A stretch of 64,000 bases of DNA from an uncultured Gammaproteobacteria bacterium (GCA_947259885.1 CAMYNW010000011.1:47696-111695); one strand, 5' to 3'. Positions 1-9,307 are shown, counted from the stretch's first letter. Numbers and translations: made by a program. Notes: generated by a model from the letters alone, not told the origin.

Positions 1-2837
1 GACTTGCCCGGGTAAGTCGGTACAGTCCCACCCGAAAGCTCCAGAGATTACCTTTGGAGAAAGTTTCAAAAGCGTCTGCAGATCAACGTGCAGGGCGTTG
101 TGGTCGGGTGAGCAATGGGGTTTGTATTCGATTATATGACGAAGACGACTACTTAAATCGCCCACTTTATACAGATCCGGAAATTCAACGCACATCGCTG
201 GCAGATGTAATCCTTCGCATGAAATCTATGGGGATTGGTGAAATCGAAACTTTTCCTTTTATTGATTGCCCCGGAAGGCGCCATGTCAATGACGGACTCC
301 AGCACCTGGTTGAATTGGGCGCACTCGATCAGCAGCGAACGATCACAAAAATAGGACGCCAGATTGCCCGCATTCCGGTTGATCCTAGAGTAGCGCGTAT
401 GTTGTTGGCTGCTAGAGTTCTTGATTGCTTGGAGGAAACCATAGTGATCGCCGCCGCGTTGTCATTACCCGACCCTCGAAACGCCCCTGCAGACAAGCTG
501 CAGCATGCGCGTCAGGTGCACCGTCAAATGAGTAAAGAAACATCAGATTTTTTAGTACTTTTGGACATCTGGCGTCAATATCGCCAAATTCAGAAAAGGG
601 AGTCCAAGCGCAAGTCCTATAGATGGTGCGAACGAAACTATTTGTCGGTATTTCGAATGCGTGAATGGGGCGCCTTGCAAGCAAGTTTGAAGCGGACCCT
701 TAAGCAGCTTGATTTCCAGTTCAATCAGCGGGATGCTGATCAGGATACTATTCATCGGGCACTGTTACCGGGCCTGCTTTCAAATATCGCACAACTAAAA
801 ATCAACGCCAATAAAAACGCTCACAAAAAAAAGTCGGCGAATAGAAATCGGCGTCAAGAGTATGACGGAACTTTTGGCAAGACACTACAAATTTTCCCAG
901 CATCTGTGTTGCGAGATAATCCTCCAAAATGGATTATGTCTGCTGAGTTGGTGGAAACGGGGCAGGTATATGCCCGAACGGTTGCCAGGTTGCATCCACA
1001 ATGGCTTGAGTCCGCGGCTGAGCATTTATTGCAATACCACTATAGCGCCCCATGCTGGGATCGACGCCAAGAGCGGGTCGTGGCTCACCGTCGGGCAACG
1101 CTTTACGGTTTAACCATTTATAGTGGGCGCAAATGTGACTACAGTAAAATAAATCCTAATGACTGTCGCATGATTTTCATTCGTTCAGCGCTGGTTGATG
1201 GCGGTCTTGATTCTCGCATGCCATTTTACGTTCATAATCGAAACTTGATAGGTGAAATTGAATCTCTGGAGCATAGAACTCGGCGTCGAGATATTCTTGT
1301 CGACGACACTGAAATTTATCAGTTTTATGATGAGGTGATTCCGCATTGGGTCTGTAGCGCCAGTGATTTGCGCAAATGGCACCGGTCCTTGGGTGAGGAC
1401 AAAAAATCTAAGCTGCTGATTCCGCGTAAACGGTTAATGCTCAGTGATCCGGGCCAAGCACTGCAACAGTTTCCTGATGAAATTGAGAATAGTGGCATCT
1501 CATTGCCTCTTGATTATCTTTTTGATCCGATAGCTGAGCGGGACGGGGTGACCGCGCAGATTCCATTACCATTGCTCAACAAGATGAATGCCGCATCGTT
1601 TGAGCGTGTAGTTCCGGGGCTGCTGTCACAAAAACTGGTGTTGTTGGCCCGAACATTACCAAAGCAAATCCGTCGACATTTTGTGCCTATCCCAGATGCA
1701 GTGGATCAGGTAGCTGAGTTGGTCGTCGCGGATCCAAGGCCCCTAAGAGTTTCACTAGCGGAAGCACTGAGTAAATTGAAAGGAATTGAAATTTACCCTT
1801 ATGATTTTGATTTTGCCATGATACCCGACTATCTAAAGTTAGGCCTTGAATTGGTGGATGAACATCAACGCACTATCGGATTCAGTCGCGATCTGGAGGG
1901 CCTGCAGTCGGAGTACGGCCTTCGAGCTCATGCAAGCTTTGTAGAAAAAGGAGATGCCAACGTTGAACGTCGCGGAATTAGAAAATGGGACTTTGAAGAG
2001 CTACCTGACACAGTGACCGTTAGGGTGGGTTCATACCAAACAGAAGCTTATCCTGCTCTGGTAGATTGTTCAGACAGCGTTGCCATAGAAGTATTTGATT
2101 GCAAAGATCAGGCCGAACAGACACACACAGAAGGTGTTCGGCGGTTACTGTGGCTTAACCTGCCTGCGCATCGTAAGCTAATCAGGAAACCCATTCCTGA
2201 ATGGCAACGGATCAGCCTGATGTATGCTTCGATCGGTGATTTATCGGCCTTGCAGAGCGCAATGTTCAATAAGGCACAGGATCAGGTTTTCTTTTATGAC
2301 AAAGCATCGGTTCGATCACGTACGGAATTTGAGCTGCTGTTGAGTGAGGCAGCACCTAAGTTGCCGAATGCGCTCGCAGAAATTGCGGGGTTCGTTGCCG
2401 ATGCCCTTTTAGAATATCGAGCAATTATACAGTTTATGAATCAACACCAGGATGAGCTTCCAGAGCTCACGGCCAAAGATGTTAGAACGCAACTCGAATG
2501 GCTGATATACGATGGATTTGTAGTGGATACTCCTGTTGAATGGCTTCAGCATCTGCCGCGTTTTCTAAGAGCAATTACAGTTCGAATGGAACAGGCCAGA
2601 TTGGATCCTGACACCGATCGTTTGCGCCTGCAAAAGGTGTCTCCCTGGTGGAACCGATATATGGATTGTGAATTCGAATACAGCGATGAGATAGAGAACT
2701 GGCGCTGGATGTTGGAGGAGTACCGAGTATCAGTTTTTGCACAAGGATTGAAAACGAGCATGCGAATCTCTTCTCGCAGACTGGATCAGGCTTGGCGTGA
2801 TATAGAAGAATACTATCGAACACCAATTCGGGTATGA
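1..2837 (+). CDS. hrpA: ATP-dependent RNA helicase HrpA (5' truncated by window edge)
   Basis: This is the C-terminal part of a DEAH-box RNA helicase. The frame is open from base 3, before any start codon, and its first residues (RVSRYS...QRLPLEKVSKASADQ) already match the HrpA helicase core, so the true start lies outside the window. Helicase motif VI (QRAGRCGRV) is near residue 30 of the visible part. It is followed by the HA2/ratchet region, an OB-fold region and the long DUF3418-type C-terminus (about residues 340-915) that separates HrpA from shorter DEAH helicases. HrpA unwinds RNA and rescues stalled ribosomes in Escherichia coli. The downstream YdcF-like gene begins 30 bp after the stop. 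The product is cytoplasmic and the identification is firm. Confidence 0.95.
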   Translation, partial: LARVSRYSPTRKLQRLPLEKVSKASADQRAGRCGRVSNGVCIRLYDEDDYLNRPLYTDPEIQRTSLADVILRMKSMGIGEIETFPFIDCPGRRHVNDGLQHLVELGALDQQRTITKIGRQIARIPVDPRVARMLLAARVLDCLEETIVIAAALSLPDPRNAPADKLQHARQVHRQMSKETSDFLVLLDIWRQYRQIQKRESKRKSYRWCERNYLSVFRMREWGALQASLKRTLKQLDFQFNQRDADQDTIHRALLPGLLSNIAQLKINANKNAHKKKSANRNRRQEYDGTFGKTLQIFPASVLRDNPPKWIMSAELVETGQVYARTVARLHPQWLESAAEHLLQYHYSAPCWDRRQERVVAHRRATLYGLTIYSGRKCDYSKINPNDCRMIFIRSALVDGGLDSRMPFYVHNRNLIGEIESLEHRTRRRDILVDDTEIYQFYDEVIPHWVCSASDLRKWHRSLGEDKKSKLLIPRKRLMLSDPGQALQQFPDEIENSGISLPLDYLFDPIAERDGVTAQIPLPLLNKMNAASFERVVPGLLSQKLVLLARTLPKQIRRHFVPIPDAVDQVAELVVADPRPLRVSLAEALSKLKGIEIYPYDFDFAMIPDYLKLGLELVDEHQRTIGFSRDLEGLQSEYGLRAHASFVEKGDANVERRGIRKWDFEELPDTVTVRVGSYQTEAYPALVDCSDSVAIEVFDCKDQAEQTHTEGVRRLLWLNLPAHRKLIRKPIPEWQRISLMYASIGDLSALQSAMFNKAQDQVFFYDKASVRSRTEFELLLSEAAPKLPNALAEIAGFVADALLEYRAIIQFMNQHQDELPELTAKDVRTQLEWLIYDGFVVDTPVEWLQHLPRFLRAITVRMEQARLDPDTDRLRLQKVSPWWNRYMDCEFEYSDEIENWRWMLEEYRVSVFAQGLKTSMRISSRRLDQAWRDIEEYYRTPIRV

Positions 2838-2867
2838 TCGAAGGCTGAGTTCTTAAACGTTTGTCTG

Positions 2868-3659
2868 ATGTATATTCTCATAACCAAACTGGCCGCGTTT
2901 TTGATTTCTCCAATGGGGGTCATCACGCTTTTAATTTTACTTTCCCTGCTGATGCGCATAATGGGGAAGGTCCGCAGCGCACGTATATCCCTTGGTTTTT
3001 CGGTGCTGGTACTAATTGTGGCATCTTCGCCACACACTTCCAGATACATAGCGTCTTTTCTTGAAGACCAGTATCCACCAGTTCCTATCACGACCTTGCA
3101 AGCGTCGGAAGTGGCAGTGGTGCTGGGTGGGTTGCTGGCGCCACCAATGCAACCCAGAATTCAGGTTGAGCTAGTTGGTAGCTCAGACCGGCTGCTGCAT
3201 ACCGCTCGAATTTTTAAGGCAGGAAAAGTTAAGCGGGTCTATCTGTCTGGTGGAAACGTATTCGATGGATATGTCGCTGACAGTGAAAGCACTTATGCAC
3301 GCGCTTTGCTCGAAGAGTGGGGGTTGCCGGGCAGCCGAATTGAAACTGGAGGGGAGTCAAAAACCACATATCAAAATGCCATTGAAGCACGTGATTATCT
3401 CAGCAAGAATGGCTGGATTAACAAGCCGGTCGTATTGGTGACTTCCGCACTGCATATGCCGCGCGCGGTAGAAACTTTTCAGACTGCCGGTATAAGAGTA
3501 ATTCCGGTCACTACAGATATTCAGGTGACCAGCCGCGCTGCGCCAGCGGTGTTTAGCTGGCTACCTTCTGCCGCCGCGCTTAGTTTGACAACTGCAGCCT
3601 GGCACGAGGTGGTGGGGGCATGGTATTACCGATTTCGAGGTTGGGCGGAGCCTGGTTAA
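2868..3659 (+). CDS. YdcF/ElyC family (DUF218) membrane protein
   Basis: A 263-residue inner-membrane protein. Two hydrophobic segments (about residues 8-30 and 40-56) precede a DUF218 domain (about 82-240) with the family landmarks VAVVLGG, LSGG, ESTYARALLEEWG, ESKTTYQNA and LVTSALHMPRA. Length and two-helix N-terminus match ElyC/YcbC (about 259 residues) better than the single-helix SanA. ElyC-type proteins affect envelope and peptidoglycan biogenesis in E. coli; the catalytic role of the DUF218 domain is unsettled. It lies 30 bp after hrpA on the same strand and may be co-transcribed. Assigning it to ElyC rather than another YdcF-family member is inference. Confidence 0.85.
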   Translation: MYILITKLAAFLISPMGVITLLILLSLLMRIMGKVRSARISLGFSVLVLIVASSPHTSRYIASFLEDQYPPVPITTLQASEVAVVLGGLLAPPMQPRIQVELVGSSDRLLHTARIFKAGKVKRVYLSGGNVFDGYVADSESTYARALLEEWGLPGSRIETGGESKTTYQNAIEARDYLSKNGWINKPVVLVTSALHMPRAVETFQTAGIRVIPVTTDIQVTSRAAPAVFSWLPSAAALSLTTAAWHEVVGAWYYRFRGWAEPG

Positions 3660-3864
3660 ATTGGTATGAAAATGGAACTGAAAGGTCGTTTAACCCGTAT
3701 TCAGGATCGGATGAATTTTTGCTGTCAGGTGTTCTAAGATCTATGCTGAAAAGTTCTTCCCGGCGTCTAGGTGTGCGAGTCGTGTGTTTATTCCGCAGTA
3801 AAATATCCAGAATGCATCAGTATTCAGGTAAAATCGCGCCTCCACAAATGATCTAGAACCTAAA

Positions 3865-5247
3865 TTGGCTCGCAAAGTTTATATTAAAACCTTTGGTTGT
3901 CAGATGAATGAATACGATTCATCGAGAATGGCCGACCTGTTGAACTCGAGTCATGGGTATGAGAGAACCGAGCACGCAGAAGAAGCGGACATGGTCCTGC
4001 TCAATACTTGTTCGGTGCGTGAAAAAGCCCAGGAGAAAGTGTTCTCATTGCTGGGCAGATGGCGCGAAATAAAGGAGAACAAAAAGAATCTTGTTATTGG
4101 AGTGGGTGGCTGTGTAGCCAGCCAGGAAGGCAAGATGATTATGCAGCGGGCACCCTATGTTGACATGGTATTTGGGCCCCAGACGCTTCACCGAATCCCG
4201 CGTATGCTGGACGAAGTTTTGGATGAGCAGTCTCAGGCAGTGGATATCAGTTTCCCCGAAATTGAAAAATTCGATAATCTGCCGCCGCCCAGGGTGGACG
4301 GGGTTAAGGCCTTTGTTTCAATTATGGAGGGGTGCAGCAAATACTGCTCCTTTTGTGTGGTGCCATATACCAGGGGTACTGAATTCAGTCGCCCCTTCGA
4401 TGACGTCATCGAAGAAATTGTTGGGTTGGCTGATCAAGGTGTCAGAGAGGTCAACTTGCTGGGGCAGAATGTAAACGGCTACCGCGGCGCTGCTCATGAC
4501 GGTCGGACTGTAGAGTTTGCAGAATTGCTGCACTATGTGGCAGCCATTGAGGGAATTGACCGACTGCGTTATACCACATCCCATCCTATTGATTTCACCG
4601 ATGAACTGGTGGACGCATATGCCTCTATCCCTGAATTGGTTAATCATCTCCATCTGCCGGTTCAAAGCGGCTCAGATCGAATTTTAAAACTGATGAAGAG
4701 AGGCTATACCTCTGCGGACTACCTGAGCTGGGTGGAGAAAGTAAGGCGTCACAGGCCTGATATTTCGATGTCATCAGATTTTATTATTGGATTTCCTGGT
4801 GAGACCGATCAGGATTTTGAGGAGACCATGAAGTTGGTTGATTCAGTAAATTTCGATCATAGCTTCAGTTTTATCTATAGCCAGCGACCCGGCACCCCGG
4901 CAGAACTACTCGATGATACCGTCACGCTTGCGGATAAGAAGCGCCGATTATCAGTTTTACAGAAACGTATACTCAATTCCGCAGGTTGTATAAGTGAGCA
5001 GATGGTGGGAACTTTACAGCAAGTGCTGGTCGAGGGCCCATCGCGAAAAGATCCCGCGCAGTATTCAGGACGTACGGAAAATAATCGGGTAGTAAACTTC
5101 GACGGTGATGGAAGTATGGTCGGTCAATTTGTTGAAGTGCGGATAACAGAAGCGCTACCAAACTCTCTGCGTGGTGCGATAATGAGCGCAGAATTAAAAA
5201 CGGTTCCGACAATTGATAACTTCACACCAACACTGAAATTTGTCTAA
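3865..5247 (+). CDS. miaB: tRNA-2-methylthio-N6-dimethylallyladenosine synthase MiaB
   Basis: Radical-SAM methylthiotransferase that converts i6A37 to ms2i6A37 in tRNAs reading UNN codons. The N-terminal UPF0004 domain supplies cysteines C12, C49 and C83 for one 4Fe-4S cluster. The radical-SAM triad C157-x3-C161-x2-C164 ([10 protein letters not shown]) binds the second, and a TRAM domain occupies roughly residues 375-440. The 460 residues agree with E. coli MiaB (474). The start is TTG at 3865: the frame is closed by a TAA at 3829 and holds no ATG or GTG in between, and homologous sequence ([12 protein letters not shown]) begins at once. It opens the miaB-phoH-ybeY-lnt cluster and its stop overlaps phoH by 8 bp. 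Confidence 0.96.
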   Translation: MARKVYIKTFGCQMNEYDSSRMADLLNSSHGYERTEHAEEADMVLLNTCSVREKAQEKVFSLLGRWREIKENKKNLVIGVGGCVASQEGKMIMQRAPYVDMVFGPQTLHRIPRMLDEVLDEQSQAVDISFPEIEKFDNLPPPRVDGVKAFVSIMEGCSKYCSFCVVPYTRGTEFSRPFDDVIEEIVGLADQGVREVNLLGQNVNGYRGAAHDGRTVEFAELLHYVAAIEGIDRLRYTTSHPIDFTDELVDAYASIPELVNHLHLPVQSGSDRILKLMKRGYTSADYLSWVEKVRRHRPDISMSSDFIIGFPGETDQDFEETMKLVDSVNFDHSFSFIYSQRPGTPAELLDDTVTLADKKRRLSVLQKRILNSAGCISEQMVGTLQQVLVEGPSRKDPAQYSGRTENNRVVNFDGDGSMVGQFVEVRITEALPNSLRGAIMSAELKTVPTIDNFTPTLKFV

Positions 5248-6232
5248 ACCAATCACCTTTCAGCTACACCCCGCTGAATCTGACAGACTCTCTCAGTTGT
5301 GTGGACAGCAAAACGCTAACTTAGAACAGATTGAGTCGTATCTGGGGGTTAAGATCACTCAGCGCAACAACGCTTTTAGTGTCTCTGGTGGTGGGCAGAA
5401 AACCGCCCGGGCCGAATCAGTGATACGACGTTTATTCGAACTGACCAGTGACGAAAGCCAGCCCATCAACAGAAATCAAGTGCATATTGAACTGTCCCGT
5501 GTTGAAGTAAATGAAGAAGAGGGCGATAGAGATGGTGAAGAAGCCAGCGAAGAGATTGTGCTGCGACTGCGCAAGCATGTTATTCGAGGTCAAAATCCAC
5601 GTCAACGCGACTATCTCAGAAGGATCGTCAGTAACGACATTAATTTTGGAGTTGGGCCCGCGGGAACAGGGAAGACTTATCTAGCAGTGGCTTGCGCTGT
5701 CGCGGCTCTGGCAGATAATGAGATTGAACGAATATTATTAGTCAGACCAGCGGTCGAAGCTGGAGAGAAGCTGGGGTTTCTCCCGGGTGATATCGGACAG
5801 AAAATCGATCCCTACCTGAGACCTCTGTTTGATGCGTTATATGAGATGCTGGGATTTGAGAGGGTGGGGAAACTGATCGCTCGAGGAACCATTGAGCTGG
5901 CGCCGCTCGCGTATATGCGAGGAAGAACGCTTAACGAGTCTTTTGTGATTCTTGATGAGGCGCAAAATACAACTGTTGAGCAGATGAAAATGTTTCTGAC
6001 TCGTATTGGATTTGGCTCTAAAGCGATTATTACTGGGGATATTACCCAAATAGATTTGCCGCGAGGACAGTATTCAGGCTTGAAGCATGCAAGTACAGTG
6101 CTTTCCGGTATCGATGGAATAAGCTTTACCCGCTTCCTCCCACGTGACGTAGTGCGTCATCCGCTGGTGCAGCGAATCGTCGAAGCTTACGAGCAGCAGG
6201 CAAGTGAAGAGCATCTCCAGGAGCGAGGATGA
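5240..6232 (+). CDS. ybeZ: PhoH-like ATPase (YbeZ)
   Basis: PhoH-family P-loop ATPase of 330 residues. An N-terminal KH-like region (1-75) precedes the ATPase domain, with Walker A GPAGTGKT at about 139-146 and Walker B-type FVILDEAQN near 235. The conserved TGD...DLPRGQ segment follows. YbeZ is the partner of the RNase YbeY in RNA metabolism, and the two are adjacent here as in most gammaproteobacteria. The start is TTG at 5240, inside the miaB stop region; no ATG lies near the N-terminus, so translational coupling to miaB is likely. The C-terminus overlaps the ybeY start as ATGA. Cytoplasmic. Confidence 0.94.
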   Translation: MSKPITFQLHPAESDRLSQLCGQQNANLEQIESYLGVKITQRNNAFSVSGGGQKTARAESVIRRLFELTSDESQPINRNQVHIELSRVEVNEEEGDRDGEEASEEIVLRLRKHVIRGQNPRQRDYLRRIVSNDINFGVGPAGTGKTYLAVACAVAALADNEIERILLVRPAVEAGEKLGFLPGDIGQKIDPYLRPLFDALYEMLGFERVGKLIARGTIELAPLAYMRGRTLNESFVILDEAQNTTVEQMKMFLTRIGFGSKAIITGDITQIDLPRGQYSGLKHASTVLSGIDGISFTRFLPRDVVRHPLVQRIVEAYEQQASEEHLQERG

Positions 6233-6693
6233 CACGAGCGGCCCTGGTGCTGCAGGTCGTCGATCAATCGTTTCCAGTACCGTCGGTTGATTGCTTCAGG
6301 CTTTGGGCGCATACCGCCCTTGAAGCCGCACAGTCTGATCGATTTGAGCTGACAATTCGCGTAGTGGATCGAGATGAGATCACGCGTTTGAATAAAGATT
6401 ACCGGCAGGTTGATGGCTCGACTAATGTCCTGTCTTTTCCGTTCGAACCTATCGAAGATATTGAGACCAATCTGCTTGGTGACATTGCGATTTGCGCCGA
6501 GGTTGTTGCAGAGGAAGCAACAGAACAAGCAAAACAATGGGAAGCACATTGGGCACATATGGTGATCCATGGTATTCTGCATCTGTGTGGTTATGACCAT
6601 GTTTGTTTAAAGGATGCCGATGAAATGGAGGCCTTGGAGGTGAAGGTCCTTTCGATTCTCGGTTACTCTGATCCCTACCGCTGTGATGAGTAA
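6229..6693 (+). CDS. ybeY: endoribonuclease YbeY (16S rRNA 3' maturation / quality control)
   Basis: Zinc-dependent single-strand endoribonuclease needed for 16S rRNA 3' processing and 70S quality control. The 154 residues match the family, and the metal motif HGILHLCGYDH is complete (H114, H118, H124). The conserved STNVLSFPFE and LGDIAI segments come before it. The ATG overlaps the phoH stop (ATGA). In E. coli and most relatives ybeX/corC sits between ybeY and lnt; here only 27 bp separate ybeY from lnt and no ybeX is present. Confidence 0.96.
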   Translation: MTRAALVLQVVDQSFPVPSVDCFRLWAHTALEAAQSDRFELTIRVVDRDEITRLNKDYRQVDGSTNVLSFPFEPIEDIETNLLGDIAICAEVVAEEATEQAKQWEAHWAHMVIHGILHLCGYDHVCLKDADEMEALEVKVLSILGYSDPYRCDE

Positions 6694-6720
6694 CAAACCC
6701 AACTTCCTAAAGCGTTACTG

Positions 6721-8184
6721 ATGAAATACCTGCTTGCGTTGGTGGCAGGTCTTTTAAACGTGCTGTCCTTCTCTCCCTTTGAATGGTGGTATCTATTAGT
6801 GCCGTCATTCATGATTCTCTTTTTGTTCTGGTACAAATTGCAAAAACTCCAGGCCTTCTGGATCGGCTATATGTTTGGTGTTGGACAATTTGGGGCCGGC
6901 ATCTCTTGGGTTTACATCAGTATTCAGACCTTTGGCGGAATGCCACCTTTGCTTGCGGGTATTTGTGTTCTGGTATTCGTACTATTGCTATCTTTGTTTC
7001 CTGCAATTGCCGGGTGGTTGCAGGCTCTATTTGGCGGTTGGAGTTTTACCGCCCGTGTGTGCTTCATCATGCCGTTATCGTTTCTGTTGTTTGAGTGGCT
7101 GAGAGGTTGGATATTTACCGGTTTGCCTTGGTTGAGCACAGGCTATGCAGTGGTTAATACACCACTCAGTGGACTGGCACCGGTGGGAGGGATCTATCTG
7201 GTTGGACTGGTTTTACTGGTGTCTATTGGAGTCTTAGTTGCGACTATTTCTGATCTCAATAAAAAAACTGCAGGGCTGCTACTGATTATTATTGGCAGCT
7301 GGATATTTGCATGGCAACTGGACAAAATACCTTGGAGCAAACCTAGCGGGGAGCCGTTCAGTGTCGCTCTGATACAGAATAATGTACCTTTGCTTGATAA
7401 ATGGAGTACCGAATCACGCGCTGCGATAATTGACGAGTACATTGAGAAAAGCCAGCTGCATCGGGACAAGGACCTGATCGTGTGGCCCGAAGGAGCTCTA
7501 CCCGACTACCTCAATGAAATGCCGGCATCGTTCTGGCAGAAATTGCAGCAGCATCCCTCCGATTTTGCATTTGGTGCACTGTATAAACCGCATTCTGACG
7601 GAAGGTATTACAATAGCATTGTCGCGGTGAGTGATCAGGTGTCGATATACAGCAAACAGCATTTGGTTCCATTTGGTGAATTTTTTCCCATGCAGACTTT
7701 GTTGAGCCCGGTGCTGGATTACTTAACGATACCGATGTCAGATTTTTCAGCATGGGATAGCGTGCAGTCGCCGTTGGCCGTTGCGGGCCATCGCGCGGCG
7801 GCATCGATCTGTTACGAAGACGCATTCCCTCATGTGTCGCGTAACCAGATACCCGATGCGGGATTCTTGCTGAATGTAACGGAAGATATGTGGTTTGGTA
7901 ACTCACTAGCGCCTCATCAAAGATTACAGATGGCGCAGTTTCGTTCCCGTGAATCCGAACGGCCTATGGTCCGTTCTTCGAATAACGGGCTGTCATCTCT
8001 CATTGATTGGCGCGGTAATGTCGAGGTTGTGGCACCACAATTCAAAAAATTCGTTACTGAGGGTGTGGTGCAATCGCGCACTGGCGTAACACCCTATGTC
8101 CGATTTGGAGACATCCCGGCACTGATTTTGGGCGTCTTCCTGCTGTTGTCTGCTCTGTTGTTCGGACGTCGGTCATTGCGATAG
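6721..8184 (+). CDS. lnt: apolipoprotein N-acyltransferase Lnt
   Basis: Inner-membrane enzyme that transfers the third acyl chain to the N-terminal cysteine of apolipoproteins, the last step of lipoprotein maturation. The N-terminal ~200 residues hold about six hydrophobic segments. The periplasmic nitrilase-like domain carries the triad E257 (WPEGALP), K312 (YSKQHLVPFGE) and C364 (ASICYEDAFP), matching E267/K335/C387 of E. coli Lnt, and a C-terminal helix closes the protein (about 463-480). The 487 residues compare with 512 in E. coli. Candidate substrates in this window are the YnbE-like lipoprotein and the two OmpA lipoproteins. It is the last gene of the miaB cluster. Confidence 0.96.
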   Translation: MKYLLALVAGLLNVLSFSPFEWWYLLVPSFMILFLFWYKLQKLQAFWIGYMFGVGQFGAGISWVYISIQTFGGMPPLLAGICVLVFVLLLSLFPAIAGWLQALFGGWSFTARVCFIMPLSFLLFEWLRGWIFTGLPWLSTGYAVVNTPLSGLAPVGGIYLVGLVLLVSIGVLVATISDLNKKTAGLLLIIIGSWIFAWQLDKIPWSKPSGEPFSVALIQNNVPLLDKWSTESRAAIIDEYIEKSQLHRDKDLIVWPEGALPDYLNEMPASFWQKLQQHPSDFAFGALYKPHSDGRYYNSIVAVSDQVSIYSKQHLVPFGEFFPMQTLLSPVLDYLTIPMSDFSAWDSVQSPLAVAGHRAAASICYEDAFPHVSRNQIPDAGFLLNVTEDMWFGNSLAPHQRLQMAQFRSRESERPMVRSSNNGLSSLIDWRGNVEVVAPQFKKFVTEGVVQSRTGVTPYVRFGDIPALILGVFLLLSALLFGRRSLR

Positions 8185-8219
8185 AATTAAGCACGAATTA
8201 CTATAAAACCAACTACTTC

Positions 8220-8804
8220 ATGTCAACACATACTCTGAGTCACTCAACACTCGTAAATTCGTACTGGAAAGATCAGTCGATGTTAAGAAACGTACTGCTG
8301 GTGGTAGCTGGCTCAGTACTATTGTTTGTGTCCGCAAAGATTAAAGTACCATTTTATCCAGTACCGCTTAGCATGCAGACATTTGTAGTGCTAATGCTGG
8401 GTATGGTTTACGGCTGGAAGCTTGGGGCGGCAACAATACTTCTTTATCTTGCAGAAGGGGCATTTGGATTGCCGGTATTCAGTGGTACCCCGGAAAGAGG
8501 AATTGGAATTGCATATATGGTGGGCCCGACTGGTGGCTACCTGTTGGGCTTTCTGTTTGCGGCTATTGTGGTTGGGTGGATGGCAGAACGGGGATGGGGG
8601 CGAAATGTAATAACCACCTTTGGTGCAATGATCACGGGTAATTTGTTGATCTATGCCCTTGGACTGTTATGGCTCGGCAGTGTAGTCGGCTGGGATAAAC
8701 CAGTGCTTGCCTACGGGCTCACACCGTTTCTTTTAGGTGATCTGTTAAAGATCATTGTCGCTATGCTGCTGTTGCCTATGGCGTGGAAACTAATCAGGAA
8801 ATGA
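8220..8804 (+). CDS. bioY: biotin transporter BioY (ECF S component)
   Basis: Integral membrane biotin-binding S component of an energy-coupling-factor transporter; some solitary BioY proteins transport biotin without the ATPase module. The 194 residues show about six hydrophobic segments and BioY signatures: KIKVPFYPVPLSMQTF near 42-57, LYLAEGAFGLPVFSG, and YMVGPTGGYLLGF. Two starts are possible, ATG 8220 and ATG 8281. The first is given, but homology effectively begins after the second. No EcfA or EcfT gene is nearby, so the partner module is solitary or encoded elsewhere. A rho-independent terminator follows within 30 bp. Confidence 0.93.
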   Translation: MSTHTLSHSTLVNSYWKDQSMLRNVLLVVAGSVLLFVSAKIKVPFYPVPLSMQTFVVLMLGMVYGWKLGAATILLYLAEGAFGLPVFSGTPERGIGIAYMVGPTGGYLLGFLFAAIVVGWMAERGWGRNVITTFGAMITGNLLIYALGLLWLGSVVGWDKPVLAYGLTPFLLGDLLKIIVAMLLLPMAWKLIRK

Positions 8805-8828
8805 CAGCACCAATAAAGTGGTTACCTT

Positions 8829-8853
8829 CAAAGGCCCGTAAGGGCCTTTTTTA
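8829..8853 (+). terminator. rho-independent terminator after bioY
   Basis: AAAGGCCC-GTAA-GGGCCTTTT followed by T residues, 26 bp after the bioY stop. The stem is perfect and G+C-rich with a four-base loop. It separates the miaB-lnt-bioY transcripts from the repeat tract that starts right behind it. Confidence 0.9.
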
Positions 8854-9096
8854 TAGCCAGGATGGCTTGTATGCTGCGGGCGCATGGATGCGCGAGAGCA
8901 GTGAATAGCCAGGATGGCTTGGCAGATTTTCGCTCCTGCAAAATCTGCACTTCCACCATCCCTGCCGGTTGTATGCTGCGGGCACATGGATGCGCGAGAG
9001 CAGTGAATAGCCAGGATGGCTTGTCAGATTTTCGCTCCTGCAAAATCTGCACTTCCACCATCCCTGCCGGTTGTATGCTGCGGGCACATGGATGCG
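8854..9096. repeat. 102-bp tandem repeat (one internally deleted copy plus about two full copies)
   Basis: Units start with TAGCCAGGATGGCTTG at 8854, 8906 and 9008. The second and third starts are exactly 102 bp apart. The first copy is only 52 bp because its middle is missing; the third fades at about 9096. Each full unit contains nested inverted repeats: AGCCA-GGA-TGGCT, GCAGATTTT...AAAATCTGC (9-bp stem, 9-base loop) and TGCT...AGCA around GCRCATGGATGCGC. The first copy has the perfect form GCGCAT-GG-ATGCGC. Because 102 is divisible by three, all frames give repetitive open stretches without coding character. The location straight after a terminator and the nested hairpins suggest an intergenic palindromic repeat of the REP/BIME kind. 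Confidence 0.9.
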
Positions 9097-9200
9097 GGCC
9101 CGTTGATGCCTGAGCGGCGAGTACGATCTAGGGCGGTGGTTGAAGGGCGTATTGATGTCTGGTTGAAACAGAATTCTGTGTTTGCATTTCGTCCAGGCAA

Positions 9201-9226
9201 AAAAAAACCCATTCCATGGGTTTTTA
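9201..9226 (-). terminator. rho-independent terminator (end of the small RNA)
   Basis: Read on the minus strand: AAAAACCCAT-GGA-ATGGGTTTTT followed by further T residues (nine in a row). The stem is perfect over 10 bp. The plus strand also forms the hairpin but has only five T, so the main direction is minus. The element closes the transcript starting near 9273. Confidence 0.85.
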
Positions 9227-9273
9227 AATGATCCGCCGCATAAATCGGAGGTGAAGGAGGTACGGCGGAGCGT
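9202..9273 (-). ncRNA. candidate small RNA with paired CCUCC (anti-Shine-Dalgarno) loop motifs
   Basis: A near-consensus sigma-70 promoter (9280-9307) predicts a start near A9273 and a strong terminator ends the transcript near 9202, giving about 72 nt. The 5' part folds into a hairpin: CCGCCG (9268-9263) pairs with CGGCGG (9238-9233) around a 24-nt loop. That loop displays CCUCC twice, at 9260-9256 and 9251-9247, four nucleotides apart. A short AU-rich linker leads into the terminator hairpin. There is no open reading frame. C-rich loops with CCUCC are known from several bacterial regulatory RNAs that pair with ribosome-binding sites or bind CsrA/Hfq. This one was not recognised as a named family; its function is inference. 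Confidence 0.65.
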
Positions 9274-9279
9274 GGTGTA

Positions 9280-9307
9280 ATTATAGGGAATAACGCCTTT
9301 AAGTCAA
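9280..9307 (-). promoter_or_regulatory. sigma-70 promoter of the small RNA
   Basis: Minus strand: -35 TTGACT (9307-9302), 16-base spacer, -10 TATAAT (9285-9280). Both hexamers are consensus or one base off, the best sigma-70 promoter noticed in the window. No coding gene lies in its path before the terminator at 9201-9226. Confidence 0.75.

Noticed and set aside
8854..9096. Possible CRISPR array
   Set aside because: Units are contiguous 102-bp copies without unique spacers, and no cas gene is present.
8790..9113. Several overlapping 60-80-codon open frames in the tandem repeat
   Set aside because: They exist because the 102-bp unit is divisible by three; they read through palindromic DNA on both strands and have no ribosome-binding site.
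9247..9260. Two plus-strand GGAGG motifs as ribosome-binding sites
   Set aside because: No start codon and open frame follow at suitable distance; promoter, hairpin and T-run all point to a minus-strand RNA.
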